This document shows positions 1 through 6,167 of a stretch of 10,799 nt of DNA, piece by piece. The position numbers were made by a program, and so were the translations under genes. Each line of letters begins with the position of its first letter. Within the stretch, counting starts at the first letter, position 1. The stretch is taken from the NCBI GenBank assembly GCA_964343345.1, contig CAYFJE010000031.1:1-10799 (forward strand). The letters run 5' to 3'. Under the pieces are notes generated by a model, which searched no databases, was not told where the DNA came from, and was given only the letters and a program-made list of their open reading frames with translations. This DNA is from UBA6624 sp964343345 [NCBI: uncultured bacterium]. GTDB taxonomy: Bacteria > UBP7 > UBA6624.

Positions 1-138
1 TCAGGGGTTTTTTCAGTTCTTCTTTGGAAATTTTTTGTTACCGTGGAATGGGCTCAACTCAAAATCATCCATGAGGTTGTTGCCGGTACCTTGATTTCTT
101 TTATAGTTTTTTATTTATTTAAGGGTAAAGATGAATAA
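1..138 (+). CDS. C-terminal end of an unidentified membrane protein (partial)
   Basis: Reading frame 1 is open from the first base to a TAA stop at 136-138 and encodes 45 residues, so this is the tail of a gene that begins left of the window. The translation has a hydrophobic stretch near the left edge (SGVFSVLLWKFFV), a short polar turn (EWAQLKIIHEV), then a second hydrophobic stretch and a charged end (KGKDE). This looks like the last two membrane segments of an integral membrane protein. The AQLKIIHEVV segment weakly recalls DUF486 (DMT-like) small membrane proteins, but too little is visible to name it. Its last eight bases overlap the start of the Nudix gene, so the two are probably co-transcribed and translationally coupled. 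Confidence 0.6.
   Translation, partial: SGVFSVLLWKFFVTVEWAQLKIIHEVVAGTLISFIVFYLFKGKDE
121..125 (+). promoter_or_regulatory. Ribosome binding site of the Nudix gene
   Basis: AAGGG lies five bases upstream of the ATG at 131, inside the end of the preceding reading frame. It supports that ATG as the real start. Confidence 0.6.
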
Positions 139-613
139 GAACATTCGTTTGAGGGTTGCTGCTATAGTTGAGAGTGAAGGAAGGATACTTTTCAATAGGC
201 AGGAGATACCTGGAAAGGAGTGCGCCTACTCCCTAATGGGAGGAGGCCTTGAGGTTGGGGAGTCTGCTAGAGAATGCCTCGCAAGAGAGTTTAAAGAAGA
301 GCTCGACTGGAATATTGATGTTGGAAATCTTCTTTATGTTTCAGAAAACATATGGCTTGAAGAGGATCCAGAAGATTTTAACTTCAATCAAAAAATGCAG
401 GAAGTTTGTTTGTATTTTTATGCAACATTAAAAGAATCATCAATTGGCAAAATTCCAAAAACTGAAGAAAGGCATCTTTGGCCGGGATGGTTTTCTGAAG
501 AAGAGATAACGAAAGATGGAAAAATTTTCCCTCCTTTTTTAAGAGAAAGGCTTTTCAAAGATGCAAAAAAGGAATTCTCCTCAGAAGTTGAATTTTTCAC
601 TGATGGTTTTTAG
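131..613 (+). CDS. Nudix hydrolase
   Basis: This 160-residue protein should hydrolyse a nucleoside diphosphate linked to another moiety, in the cytoplasm and with Mg2+; the substrate cannot be told from sequence. The Nudix box (GX5EX7REUXEEXGU) is clear at residues 38-60, with G38, E44, R52, E53 and the metal-binding pair E56/E57. The box's last glycine is replaced by D59. The protein begins with the usual strand (RLRVAAIVESEGRILF), and the length is normal for a single-domain Nudix protein. The ATG at 131 has a good AAGGG five bases upstream and lies inside the end of the preceding membrane-protein gene. The gene ends head-on against vsr, sharing four bases. A role in cleaning damaged or signalling nucleotides is possible, and placement beside vsr is suggestive, but the two are on opposite strands and need not be linked. 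Confidence 0.9.
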   Translation: MNKNIRLRVAAIVESEGRILFNRQEIPGKECAYSLMGGGLEVGESARECLAREFKEELDWNIDVGNLLYVSENIWLEEDPEDFNFNQKMQEVCLYFYATLKESSIGKIPKTEERHLWPGWFSEEEITKDGKIFPPFLRERLFKDAKKEFSSEVEFFTDGF

Positions 614-1014
614 TTGATTTGAGTTTTTATTCTTTTTGAAACTTTTTCAATTTCTTTATTTATTTCACATTCCCAAAACCTCAAAACAACCCATCCTTGT
701 TTTTTTAGCTTGCCATCCACCCTTTTATCCCTTTCCTTGTTTTCTTTGAGTTTTTTAGACCAATATTTTTTATTCGAAGAAGGTTTTTTATAGCAGAGTG
801 GACATCCATGCCAAAAGCATCCATCTACAAAGATTGATATTTTTTTCCCAACATAGCATATATCTGGTTTCCCAGGTGCTTTTTTGTAGTTTAATCTATA
901 ACCTTTATAGCCAGAATGCCATAAGGTTTTTCTTAAGCTTATCTCAGGCTTCGTATCTGTGCCTTTTATTTTTGACATGATTTTTGATCTTGTTTCTTTT
1001 GACACCTTGTCCAT
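610..1014 (-). CDS. vsr: Very short patch repair (Vsr-type) mismatch endonuclease
   Basis: Vsr nicks DNA 5' of the thymine in T:G mismatches that arise when 5-methylcytosine deaminates. This 134-residue protein keeps the family's signatures: an N-terminal SKETRSKIMSKIKGTDTKPE with E24, the catalytic aspartate D51 in PGKPD, the GCFWHGCP block at 65-72 (aromatic wedge F67/W68, H69, cysteines C66 and C71 of the probable zinc site), the RDKR segment near 95-98 and WEC at 114-116. Residue 64 is Asp where E. coli Vsr has His; from memory Asp is common there in the family. It is somewhat shorter than E. coli Vsr (156 aa), losing the C-terminal tail. The ATG lies one base after the Smr-like gene's stop and has no evident Shine-Dalgarno, suggesting coupling. 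It is the last gene of the minus-strand unit. No cytosine methyltransferase is in the window, although vsr usually accompanies one. Confidence 0.93.
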   Translation of the reverse strand: MDKVSKETRSKIMSKIKGTDTKPEISLRKTLWHSGYKGYRLNYKKAPGKPDICYVGKKISIFVDGCFWHGCPLCYKKPSSNKKYWSKKLKENKERDKRVDGKLKKQGWVVLRFWECEINKEIEKVSKRIKTQIN

Positions 1015-1015
1015 T

Positions 1016-1306
1016 TTAGAAAAAAGAAAACCAGGTAGCTCCAGGGTTAATTAGCCCTGAATGTTTCTCGATGTGTTTTTTGATAGATTCGTTTTTGACC
1101 CTTTTGTCTTTTTTTAAAATTTTTATAACCATAGGTTTTAGAACTTTTGAATTTGCTCCATGAACTATAACCCCCCATTCTTTTCCAGAATTGAAGAGGT
1201 CGTCAAGCCACATTAAGGTAACCTTCTCTGCTTCTTCGTAGTTTAAATGACGTATCTTTAGTTCTCTTCGGACCTTCCAATCTTTCCCTTTGTAGCTCCA
1301 ACTCAT
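1016..1306 (-). CDS. Small Smr-domain-like protein
   Basis: This 96-residue protein resembles a stand-alone Smr domain, the fold at the C-terminus of MutS2 that binds or nicks branched or mismatched nucleic acid. The match rests on the order of landmarks. There is an LNYEEAEKVTLMWLDDLF helix (residues 21-38) in the place of the usual LTVEEAL segment, a central VIVHGANSKVLKPMVIKIL (46-64) corresponding to the IVHGKG helix, and a closing PGATWFSFF (88-96) corresponding to the final GATVVxL strand. The N-terminal LDxHG motif is degenerate (KIRH at 17-20), and the HGKG motif reads HGAN, so nuclease activity is doubtful. The start ATG overlaps the preceding stop by one base (TAATG), so translation is probably coupled. 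Neighbours are a receiver-like gene upstream and vsr downstream. The family call comes from motif order, not a search. Confidence 0.6.
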   Translation of the reverse strand: MSWSYKGKDWKVRRELKIRHLNYEEAEKVTLMWLDDLFNSGKEWGVIVHGANSKVLKPMVIKILKKDKRVKNESIKKHIEKHSGLINPGATWFSFF

Positions 1307-1642
1307 TAGCTTTCGGGAAAAAGGAATTTTCCTGGGTCACTAAAAAAATCAACTTTATACACACAAACAAAACCCTTTTTTTCCCATTTTGGTTTATGTC
1401 TCAGGTCTCTGTGTGTAACAAGCCCTATTGTTTTTATGAATTCCGAAACAGGAGGAAAATTGTCAATTTCCTGAACACCAAGATCAACGATTACGAGGTC
1501 CCATTTTTTTTCTTCTATTCTTTTTGCTACATCTTTTGGTTCAACATGTTCAACTTCATACCCTGTTGCTCCAAGAGAAACTTTTATATGCTTCGCTAAC
1601 AGCAAATTTGGGATACTCAAGAGGACATCTTCGTTTATTTTC
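1306..1642 (-). other. Span of the receiver-like gene downstream of its TTG start base (see CDS 1306-1644)
   Basis: The first T of the TTG start shares the TTGA overlap with the permease stop. This entry only records that no ATG occurs in frame nearby: the next possible starts lie well inside the fold, so TTG at 1644 is the only reasonable start. Confidence 0.4.
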
Positions 1643-1644
1643 AA
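1306..1644 (-). CDS. Receiver-like (CheY-like fold) protein, degenerate
   Basis: This 112-residue protein looks like an isolated response-regulator receiver domain without an output domain. It has the order strand (EDVLLSI), helix (LLLAKHIKVSLGATGYE), strand (VEHVE), helix (KDVAKRIEEKKW) and a DLVIVDLG strand that puts D54 where the phosphorylated Asp normally sits. Further on, T77 (GLVTHRD) and K98 (VYKVDFF) stand in the places of the conserved Thr/Ser and Lys. The usual acidic pair after the first strand is missing (SIPNLL), so Mg2+-dependent phosphorylation is doubtful and the domain may bind a partner constitutively. The start is TTG, overlapping the permease stop as TTGA, and is supported by AAAGAGG seven bases upstream. 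The gene overlaps the Smr-like start by one base. I do not recognise a named family; function is unknown. Confidence 0.6.
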   Translation of the reverse strand: MKINEDVLLSIPNLLLAKHIKVSLGATGYEVEHVEPKDVAKRIEEKKWDLVIVDLGVQEIDNFPPVSEFIKTIGLVTHRDLRHKPKWEKKGFVCVYKVDFFSDPGKFLFPES

Positions 1645-3605
1645 GATTCAACCTCTTTGTTGAAAATGGGTATCTTCTTCCACAAAGCTTTTATTATGGC
1701 AAAACCTATTAGGCCAAAAATAAAGAAAGTCAAAGCATTTGAATCGTTGTAAGAGGTTTCAGATATTAGGGAGTCTGCGAAAAGGTTGTTTTTTGCAATA
1801 ATTACCGATATTGTGTTTACAAGGAAATGGATTATTACAGCATACCATATTGTTCCTGTCCTAATTGTCAGCATTGCAAAGAGAACCCCAAGAACAAAAG
1901 TAAACAAAAACCTTGCAGGATGCATATGCATTAATGCAAAAAGAAGAGAACTAAAAAATATTGCTTTTTTTGTTCCAAGTTTTTTGAATCCGTGAAGGAT
2001 AAACCCTCTGAAAACAATTTCTTCTGTTATTCCTGGCATTATTCCGACAACAAATATCAAGAAAGTTATTGAATTTTGATCTATCAGCTTTGCAAATATT
2101 TCTTCAAATTCTGGAGGAGAAGGCCAAATTGATTCTCCGATATAGCCGAAAGGGAGACCAAGAAGCCATGCTCCTAACCCAAAGAGTAAAAGATAAAAAC
2201 CAAATTTAAACCCTTTTTGAAAGATGTAATCTCTTTTCAGGCCAAGAGTTTTGTTGATGAAGTGAGGAAGTACAAGCATTGCTCCAATTTGTGCTACGAA
2301 TGTTGCCATTAACAAGCTTTGTCCTTGAGGCATTTCTTTGAAAAAGTTTGCTTCTCCAAAATAGCTTAATAATAAAAATACTATGAATATGAAAACAAAA
2401 GACATCATTGTTTCTGAGATTGAAGCATATCGAGTTCCATCTCGTTCTTTCTTCCACCATTGTTTCCAATTAATTCCTCCCATACCAAGTATTGTATTTT
2501 CAGATTTGAATTGGTAAGCCGATGCATTCAGTAAACCGATCCCTATTGCTGTTGTCCAGAAGGCAGAAATCCATGAAACTGTATTCCCAGAGGATGTTAG
2601 CCATGATTTCAAGGACACCCCTGCTCCAATTCCAGGAACCCAGTTTACCCAGTTTGACACATTGTCTCCAGATAAACTCACAAAAGCAAATATCATAAAA
2701 ACTAATACAAATGTATGAAGGTAGCTGCTGGCTTCTTTTGTAGATCTTGAAGAGGATGCTATAAAGATGAGTGCTCCACTAAAGAAAACAATCATTGGTA
2801 TTGATCCGAAGATGGTCATAAGAAAATGAGAAAAGAAGTTTGCACTTTCTCCTCCCATCAGGTGAATAGATGTCATGAGCAATGCAATATTTAAGGATAT
2901 TGCAATAAGTGCAAGCAGCCCTATTACTAGAAACTTTCCGAAAATAATTTCTTTTGCTCTTAGAGGAAGAGCCAGTAGACTTTCTGCTGTTCCTCTTTCT
3001 TTCTCTCCTGTCATAGAGTCTATTGCGGGATGTGCTAGAAGATTCATAACCATCAGTAATACGACGATTGGTAAGAATCGTGCCAATTCAAATCCAGAAA
3101 CTTTTTCTTTTGGGGCCATATTTATTGCCCTTATCAATGGAGGGTTTAGTATTTCCTCTGAAATTTGGTTTTCTTTTAATGTTTTTTTTATTTTTTCGAT
3201 ATTCAATTCATTTAAATATTGAACAAACATTTCGGCTGCTCTTTGTGACTTTCCATCACTTCTGCCTCCGTCAAAATGTATTAAAAACTCATCTCCTTCT
3301 AATTGAATGTATATGTCTGCTTCTTCATTTTGTAAAATTTTTTGAAAATCTTGACTGAAAGGCTGAATGGTTAGATTTTCATTTTCGATTGTGAAAAATT
3401 CTTTTATGAGACTTTCTTCAGCAAGAGCAATATATTTTTCTTCTGATCTTTTTGTTACCGTTTGTGTTTCTTGTATTCCTGCAACAACCATAAATAAAGG
3501 AATGAAGATAACAGGAAATAGAACCATTGCAATTATTGTTCTGATGTCCCTTATCAATTCAGTTCCATCTTTCAGGAATACTGCCTTCACCCTATTCCAC
3601 CTCAT
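1641..3605 (-). CDS. NatB-type ABC permease fused to a C-terminal CPBP membrane protease domain
   Basis: A large inner-membrane protein of 654 residues from the preferred ATG. The first half is an ABC-2 (NatB-like) permease: one N-terminal membrane segment, a roughly 125-residue extracytoplasmic region, then a block of segments starting with the NatB-typical HPAIDSMTGEKERGTAESLL motif (about 192-209). After a cytoplasmic linker, the second half is a multi-spanning CPBP (CAAX protease/Abi) domain with the expected residues: EEIVFR (E528, E529, R533), H560 in FALMHMHP and H593/N597 in HFLVN, so it looks catalytically intact. It partners the ATPase gene just upstream. A TTG at 3620 would add five residues, but the ATG at 3605 has GGGAG six bases upstream and leaves a one-base gap after the ATPase stop. 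The exported substrate is unknown; NatAB family members export sodium, other relatives peptides or drugs. Confidence 0.9.
   Translation of the reverse strand: MRWNRVKAVFLKDGTELIRDIRTIIAMVLFPVIFIPLFMVVAGIQETQTVTKRSEEKYIALAEESLIKEFFTIENENLTIQPFSQDFQKILQNEEADIYIQLEGDEFLIHFDGGRSDGKSQRAAEMFVQYLNELNIEKIKKTLKENQISEEILNPPLIRAINMAPKEKVSGFELARFLPIVVLLMVMNLLAHPAIDSMTGEKERGTAESLLALPLRAKEIIFGKFLVIGLLALIAISLNIALLMTSIHLMGGESANFFSHFLMTIFGSIPMIVFFSGALIFIASSSRSTKEASSYLHTFVLVFMIFAFVSLSGDNVSNWVNWVPGIGAGVSLKSWLTSSGNTVSWISAFWTTAIGIGLLNASAYQFKSENTILGMGGINWKQWWKKERDGTRYASISETMMSFVFIFIVFLLLSYFGEANFFKEMPQGQSLLMATFVAQIGAMLVLPHFINKTLGLKRDYIFQKGFKFGFYLLLFGLGAWLLGLPFGYIGESIWPSPPEFEEIFAKLIDQNSITFLIFVVGIMPGITEEIVFRGFILHGFKKLGTKKAIFFSSLLFALMHMHPARFLFTFVLGVLFAMLTIRTGTIWYAVIIHFLVNTISVIIAKNNLFADSLISETSYNDSNALTFFIFGLIGFAIIKALWKKIPIFNKEVES
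1652..1658 (-). promoter_or_regulatory. Ribosome binding site of the receiver-like gene
   Basis: On the minus strand this reads AAAGAGG, seven bases before the TTG at 1644. It lies in the end of the permease gene and decides in favour of the TTG start. Confidence 0.55.
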
Positions 3606-3606
3606 G

Positions 3607-4308
3607 TCAAACTCCCGCAACCTTTAAAAAGGATTCAGAAAGAGTTTTTTCAGGCCATTCGTTCCTTTTCCAACTTGCAATTGTTTTTCCATTTGATAAA
3701 ACCACGACTAAATCTGCTATCTTTTCAGCAATCCAAACTTGATGAGTTGACACCAGCAGTCCTTTGTTTTCTTTTTTCGCACTATATAAATCCTCTATTA
3801 TTTTTGTTGTTGCTACAAGGTCTAAGGTTGCTGTTGGTTCGTCAAGTATTAAATATTCTGTATTTCTTGCAAGGGCTCTTGCTACAAGGACTCTTTGCCT
3901 GTTTCCGGTTGACAATGTTTCCATCCTTTTTTCTGAATATTTTTCAACATTGAACATTTTCAGGTATTCTTCGGTTTTCTCAAGGGCATCTTTCTCTGCT
4001 AAACCTTCTGATCTTAAAGAAAAAAGAAGATGTTCTTTTGGCGTTAGTCTTTTGTATGTTCCGGCATCTGCATGAACATAAGCTACAGATTCTCTTAGTT
4101 TTAATGAGTCGATTTCCTGATTGTCAAGCATTATTTTTCCCGAGTCAGGTTTCAACAAGCCTATCAAAGTTCTTATTGTTGTGGTTTTTCCAGCACCATT
4201 AGGGCCTAAAAGAGCAATTATTTGCCCTTTTTTTATTTCTAGAGAAACATCATCACAGGCTTGAGTTCCTTCAATATTTTTTCTAATATTTTCTAATATT
4301 ATGCTCAC
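3607..4308 (-). CDS. NatA-type ABC transporter ATP-binding protein
   Basis: A 233-residue cytoplasmic ATPase that should power the NatB-CPBP permease encoded directly downstream. Walker A is GPNGAGKTT (35-43), the ABC signature is LSTGNRQ (132-138), Walker B with its catalytic glutamate is LILDEP (D156, E157), the D-loop is TATLD, and the switch histidine is H189 in STHQ. The usual Q-loop glutamine is not obvious (VHADAGTYKRLT, 78-89). This is a pattern I associate with the NatA/CcmA-like branch, where the region reads as a 'GLYDRLT'-like motif. The start is GTG at 4308, overlapping the argS stop as GTGA; only a weak purine stretch (CGGAA) precedes it, so coupling to argS translation is likely. 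The short C-terminus lacks any regulatory domain. Confidence 0.93.
   Translation of the reverse strand: MSIILENIRKNIEGTQACDDVSLEIKKGQIIALLGPNGAGKTTTIRTLIGLLKPDSGKIMLDNQEIDSLKLRESVAYVHADAGTYKRLTPKEHLLFSLRSEGLAEKDALEKTEEYLKMFNVEKYSEKRMETLSTGNRQRVLVARALARNTEYLILDEPTATLDLVATTKIIEDLYSAKKENKGLLVSTHQVWIAEKIADLVVVLSNGKTIASWKRNEWPEKTLSESFLKVAGV
3612..3616 (-). promoter_or_regulatory. Ribosome binding site deciding the permease start
   Basis: GGGAG on the minus strand lies six bases before the ATG at 3605. The alternative TTG at 3620 is upstream of it and has no properly spaced site, so the ATG is preferred. Confidence 0.6.
4281..4300 (+). repeat. Perfect tandem 10-base repeat, two copies
   Basis: TTCTAATATT occurs twice back to back, within the beginning of the ABC ATPase gene, where the other strand encodes ENIRKNI. 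It is probably a by-product of A+T-rich coding, though it also keeps the translation start region free of structure. Confidence 0.5.
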
Positions 4309-6167
4309 ATTTTTTCCGGTATGGATATTCCAAAAATCTCTAACGATTCTTCAAGGGTTTTTAGTGTGAAATAGGTTAAATTTAATCTGAAATCTTCTAA
4401 TTGTTTGTCGTTGTTTATTATTGGACTTGAATGATAAAAGTTAGAAAAACACTTCGAAAGTCTGTGAAGGGACTCAAGCAGAGGGGTTGGACTTATTTTT
4501 TCAAATGATCTTTTTAGTTCATTTTGGATTGTGAAAAGTTGGAAGAGGAGAGCTTTTTCTTGCTTGTTCATCTCCATCATTTTGTATTCCAGATTCGGTT
4601 TTTTGTTGCTTTTTTCTAAAACCCTCTTGCATCTTACGGCAGCATACTGGAGATAGGACCCCGTTTTTCCTTCGTTGGACAAGACCTCTTCCCATTTAAA
4701 TGATATTTTTTTATTAAAATCTCTTGAGAACATCAGGTGTTTCAATGCACCAATGACTATTTTTTTCATATCACCGGAAGAAATTTTTTCACTAGATTTT
4801 GATTTTACAAAGTTTTTTGCTTCATTCCACAATTCAGAAAAAGCTACAATGTTTCCTGACCTGCTTGACATTTTTCCCTCAGGCAAATCAACCATTTCAT
4901 ATCCGATATGTGTCAATTTTGAAGTGTCTCCATTTTTTTCTAAAATTTTGAACACCTGCTTGAAATAAAATCCTTGTGGAGCTCCAACAACATAAAAAGA
5001 TTTATCGGTTTTGTATTGGTTTTTTTTCAACTGAGCTAATGCGAGGTCTTTTGCCGAATATAAAGGCAGTCCATCTGACCTTAGCAAAGGAAGAACATCT
5101 AAGCTCGGTTCGTTATATGGATCTTCTCTGAAGTCAACAAAAACTGAACCTTTTTCCTCTTTCGCTAATCCTTTTTGAACTAGCTCTTTTGAAATCCTTA
5201 CAGCTTCTTCTTCTAATTCGGACTCATAGTATATTTTTTCAAATTTAATGTTAAGAAGTTCGTAGATTTCATCAAAAGCATCTAGACACCATCTTTTTGT
5301 TTGTTTCCAGTCTTTTACTAATGTTTCGTTTTTATCTTTCCATCTTTGAGCAATTTCATTTTGTAAATCAATATTTTTTCCCCATTTTTCAGCACTGGAA
5401 TTTATATCTTTAAAAGAGACTTCGGAAAAACCACCTTTTCTAGAATGTTCGAATATTTTATTTATTAAGAACTTGTTTTTTTTCAGTTTTTTGAAATTTT
5501 CTTTTATCTCGAATTTTCCAGATTCATTGATTTCTTCTCTGTTTTCCCAAATGCTATTTACGAAATTTTTCTTTGATTCTGATTCTTTTTGTGCCCATTC
5601 AGAATAAAAACCACCAAGCCAACTCGAGAGATCTCCTTCTTCTGGAGCAGTAGGTTTTTTGTTTGTTTCCCACCCGAGAAGAGCTTTCAACACATGGGTT
5701 CCTATATCTCCTATATAGTTGGCTGAAATTACATCGATTCCAAAAAATCTAGATATCTTGACTATGAAATCTCCAGTTATAACATTCCTGAAGTGTCCTA
5801 TGTGAAAAGCCTTGTGTGTATTTGGTTGGGAATATTCAACTATCCATCTCTCTGAAGGGGATGATTCTTTCGAGAAAACACTTCTTTCTTTTTTGTAGAA
5901 ATCAAAAAGAGATTTAGCAATTTCGTTATAGTTTGGATCAATTTCAAGTGAATTGTTGTTGTTGTTTATTCTTTCTATAAAGTTATGTTTTTTTAGTTTT
6001 TTTAAATCAGATTCATTAGACCCACCCCATCTAATAGAGTTTGTGCAAATGAAGCTGAGGTTTTTGTCATCTCTCCTCAATGATGGTTGATGTTCTTCTT
6101 CGGGTTTTAGTTCAGATAGAACAGACTCTATGTTTTTTAAAAAAACATCCCATGGGTGATTATTCAT
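4305..6167 (-). CDS. argS: Arginine--tRNA ligase
   Basis: This cytoplasmic class I synthetase charges tRNA-Arg with arginine. Of 620 residues, the catalytic core is recognised by SQPNTHKAFHIGH (HIGH at 122-125), NYIGDIGTH (150-158), LRSDGLPLYSAKDLA (362-376) and a KMSS loop in GKMSSRSGN (431-439). The C-terminal DALR anticodon-binding domain begins around GSYLQYAAVRCKRVL (503-517) and ends in the typical NFYHSSPII and FGISIPEKM. The first 110 residues do not show the usual N-terminal additional domain clearly. Residues roughly 190-265 hold a lysine- and glutamate-rich insertion that explains the length above the 577 aa of E. coli ArgS. An asparagine run lies at 68-72. The ATG overlaps the end of ddl by eight bases and has no Shine-Dalgarno; the stop overlaps the ATPase GTG. 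Confidence 0.95.
   Translation of the reverse strand: MNNHPWDVFLKNIESVLSELKPEEEHQPSLRRDDKNLSFICTNSIRWGGSNESDLKKLKKHNFIERINNNNNSLEIDPNYNEIAKSLFDFYKKERSVFSKESSPSERWIVEYSQPNTHKAFHIGHFRNVITGDFIVKISRFFGIDVISANYIGDIGTHVLKALLGWETNKKPTAPEEGDLSSWLGGFYSEWAQKESESKKNFVNSIWENREEINESGKFEIKENFKKLKKNKFLINKIFEHSRKGGFSEVSFKDINSSAEKWGKNIDLQNEIAQRWKDKNETLVKDWKQTKRWCLDAFDEIYELLNIKFEKIYYESELEEEAVRISKELVQKGLAKEEKGSVFVDFREDPYNEPSLDVLPLLRSDGLPLYSAKDLALAQLKKNQYKTDKSFYVVGAPQGFYFKQVFKILEKNGDTSKLTHIGYEMVDLPEGKMSSRSGNIVAFSELWNEAKNFVKSKSSEKISSGDMKKIVIGALKHLMFSRDFNKKISFKWEEVLSNEGKTGSYLQYAAVRCKRVLEKSNKKPNLEYKMMEMNKQEKALLFQLFTIQNELKRSFEKISPTPLLESLHRLSKCFSNFYHSSPIINNDKQLEDFRLNLTYFTLKTLEESLEIFGISIPEKM

Noticed and set aside
1-138. 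Assignment of the left-edge fragment to the DUF486 (DMT-like) family.
   Set aside because: Only a ten-residue resemblance around AQLKIIHEVV, and the expected final membrane helix is absent; left as an unidentified membrane protein.
636-650. Perfect six-base inverted repeat (TTGAAA, three-base loop, TTTCAA) followed by T-rich sequence, as a terminator for the Nudix transcript.
   Set aside because: Five of six pairs are A-T and it lies in vsr coding sequence; such a weak stem is expected by chance in A+T-rich DNA.
2875-3222. Plus-strand open frame of 115 codons opposite the permease.
   Set aside because: It is the mirror of a strongly supported gene, has low-complexity composition and shows no recognisable motif.
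3606-3620. TTG start five codons earlier for the ABC permease.
   Set aside because: The only well-spaced ribosome binding site (GGGAG) serves the ATG at 3605; a purine stretch abuts the TTG with no spacing.
5952-5967. TTG trinucleotide run as a regulatory microsatellite.
   Set aside because: It simply encodes an asparagine run in the divergent N-terminal part of ArgS; no evidence of a phase-variable or regulatory role.
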